Part shown: piece after piece, positions 61,926-64,000 of the stretch
How the letters are laid out: each line of letters starts with the position of its first letter
Position numbering within the stretch: position 1 is the stretch's first letter
Assembly: GCF_910592395.1 (NCBI RefSeq)
Contig: NC_088319.1
Coordinates: 13,826,001 to 13,890,000, forward strand
DNA: 64,000 bases
Origin: Lineus longissimus
Lineage: Eukaryota; Nemertea; Pilidiophora; Heteronemertea; Lineidae
Direction: 5' to 3'
Position numbers and translations under genes: made by a program
The notes under the pieces: model-generated
What the model saw: the letters and a program-made list of their open reading frames with translations, nothing else
Databases searched by the model: none
Told to the model about the DNA's origin: nothing

Positions 61926-64000
61926 TATTGAATCGAATGATGTACGGTATTCAATTGCTTCCAGTACGACATCCTTTCTGGTTAAAGGACATGATCCCTT
62001 CTGGGCTCAGAAGTCACGACTGCAACACATTTCATCGTCATGCGGATCATATTCAACGAAAAAGAAACATGATGTGATTATTTGATTGTTTCTTGTTTCT
62101 TGTATAGAATAATCACGCATACAAATACCTCGTGGAAAGAACCACAATTCATGCAGCCAGGTACCGCTGCCATCAACCTGCCTCAAATCCGTATCAAAAC
62201 AAGGATTATTAAATGTATGTACATTATTGATTACGTATGGGTGGCTGGATGACCAAGGCTAAACAAGTCTTTGAATTAGTGGATAGAATAATTTGCATTA
62301 TATTTCATCGTCATTTCCGCTGGATGTTGCTCATTACAATACAAGTTCACACTAGTGATCGGTGTGCCTTTATCGTGACGTATTAATGCTTTCCATCACT
62401 AGTGTAAATAACGGTTCTAGAAGAATCTGTATAAGTCAATAGCGATATCTCAAGAATACTGCATGGCTACCCAAAGGTCCCACACCCCACAACTGGTCAT
62501 TGTCATGCCCTGGGAAAGAGAAGCCCTGCCAGCACTGTCGGGAAGGGAAATAGAATGGAGCGGCGTCGCATCAAACGTCGTGATACCGAGGCGCACCGAA
62601 GTTGGAGGCTGTCGGAGCACCCGCCAAAGGGTTGGCTAGGCATCAGCACGTGATTATGGTGGGGATTCAAATTCATACTCAGGTTACGGGCTACAATGGA
62701 TTAGCCGGAACGGAATCTTTTTTCAAAAATCTTCTTAAATGGGTCAGAGACTCTTATTTCAGACCTGTTCGCCCCTCAATTTCACCAGCCAAAACGGATT
62801 TCGGCAAGTCTATTGTGGCCCCAACCAGGCGGCATATTTTATTGAATTGGCGCCGTGGTGAAGACTGGTCACTTTTATCTGGAAATGTTGACATCTTATT
62901 GGTACGTGTAGGTCACATGACGCACTCACTACAAGCACAGGCACAATCATACACATCTCATCAACCAAACACGCTGTAGATTAAACTGCTCGAAGAACTC
63001 TTTATAATTGGAGAGTTCCATCACAGACCGCAATTCGGAGTCTAGCCGAGGGCATCTTGACCCTGAATGTGTTGACATTACTCAGCTTCCAGACAACGTG
63101 AGTATGGGCGGAGGTTACGGAGGCAATTCTGCTGGAAGTTCAGAATGTTCGGAGGGGAACGCGATAAATTTGCTTGAAGTTGAAGACGATATGCTGAAAG
63201 CTAAAAAGAAATCAACTGGCCTACATCCTGCAGAAATGACGACAATCTCAAATGTCCCGAATTCGTACATCGCTTCAAAGATGACGTTGCACGTACATTT
63301 ATACACTGTATCTTGACGAGTTGATAGATTTATGACGATCAGGCTTAATATTGCGGAAGGTAAACAGTGATGAGATAAGATGATTGCCGCCTCTATACAT
63401 GCGGATCTGTGTTTTATACGTAACCTCAATATGACGTCATGACTGTACAAAACGTGCGCGTCCTCCTTTGGACAGGCACTATGACAACAATTTCAAAGTG
63501 TATTTTTCACAATGACGGTACTATTCAGCAGGATAAAAACAATGATTATAGTCCGTTGCGCAAGATTTTTTGTGGAAAGTCAATCCTCTCAGTGAATTGA
63601 GAGCCTCCCGGTGAAGAACAGTGGCGATGGGCTGGATCCAAGAAGATGATAAAAGGTTCCTCGTCGCAAAATACCAAGGAGGAGTAGCGGTAGAGACTGT
63701 CGGCTCGGCATGATAATCGAAGACAATGGTTAGTAGTTATAAAAGTGCGCTGTAGATATGCCGGCCAACATTCGGAAAACTGTTTCTGAAAATTATATTC
63801 GTTAGACGGTAAACTGGCGTTTTCACTCCCATGACCTGCATGCTATCGACTGAGTATTTCAACATACAGTACCTAAAAATTATACGTTCAAATAGGCCAA
63901 GTTTCGCATAATTCTTCTACAGTTCCCCTTTATAAGTTTACTACACAATCGCGTACCGCAGTGAAATGTTCTAAGGATCTAAACGATTCCAATGCAATCA
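61926..64000. other. No confident gene; possible exon and small palindrome
   Basis: A small inverted repeat (about CACTAGTGATCGG and CCATCACTAGTG) spans 62346-62406. On the plus strand an open segment near 63008-63102 ends CCAGACAAC|GTGAGT (ITQLPDN before the donor) and could be an exon of a gene leaving the window. A 28-codon frame starts at an ATG near 63627 (MGWIQEDDKRFLVAKY). None is recognisable, and I assign no function. Confidence 0.3.

Overview
The window is nuclear DNA of an intron-rich invertebrate animal. Genes have many short exons with GT/AG junctions, introns are long and repeat-laden, and the protein set is metazoan: receptor guanylate cyclase, exocyst subunit EXOC8, DNA ligase III with PARP-type zinc finger and BRCT, and a FAM120-like PIN protein. 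A plant-type Mn cation diffusion facilitator, many small inverted-repeat elements, minisatellites and ubiquitous TACATGTA-type palindromes suggest a marine lophotrochozoan (mollusc, brachiopod or annelid). That placement is inference.

Layout: 1-1400 degenerate satellite; 2391-6087 (-) membrane-anchored copine-like VWA protein; 7368-10523 (+) FAM120/asteroid-like PIN protein; 11962-16367 (-) CDF metal transporter; 18622-30999 (+) receptor guanylate cyclase, 20 exons; 31822-38726 (-) EXOC8, 14 exons; 39596-42434 (+) ISG20L2/REXO4-like exonuclease; 43854-50052 (-) DNA ligase III, 16 exons; 51248-53331 (+) leucine-rich repeat protein; 54780-58240 the same satellite family as the left edge but inverted; 58747-59447 (-) a candidate secreted eight-cysteine protein; 59448-64000 no confident gene. 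The nine genes alternate strictly in strand, giving four head-to-head pairs. They share no obvious pathway, so this looks like an ordinary animal neighbourhood rather than a functional cluster.

All exon chains were read by hand; each was checked for GT/AG ends, reading phase and exon length, and the chains join into full-length family members (guanylate cyclase 1183 aa, EXOC8 702 aa, ligase III 1012 aa, exonuclease 707 aa, PIN protein 623 aa).

The most interesting signals concern splicing. (1) The copine-like gene has two homologous 101-nt exons in identical phase, each encoding the metal-binding MIDAS loop; including both or neither breaks the frame, so they should be mutually exclusive. 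(2) In three places a tandem repeat contains the end of an exon together with its 5' splice site, or starts at that site: 23 copies of 70 bp after guanylate cyclase exon 13, about 8 copies of 24 bp after its exon 15, and a 45-bp duplication after ligase III exon 7 that would add 15 residues in frame. (3) Ligase III carries a PAR-binding PBZ zinc finger between its catalytic core and BRCT domain. (4) The eight-cysteine secreted protein is unlike any family I recognise.
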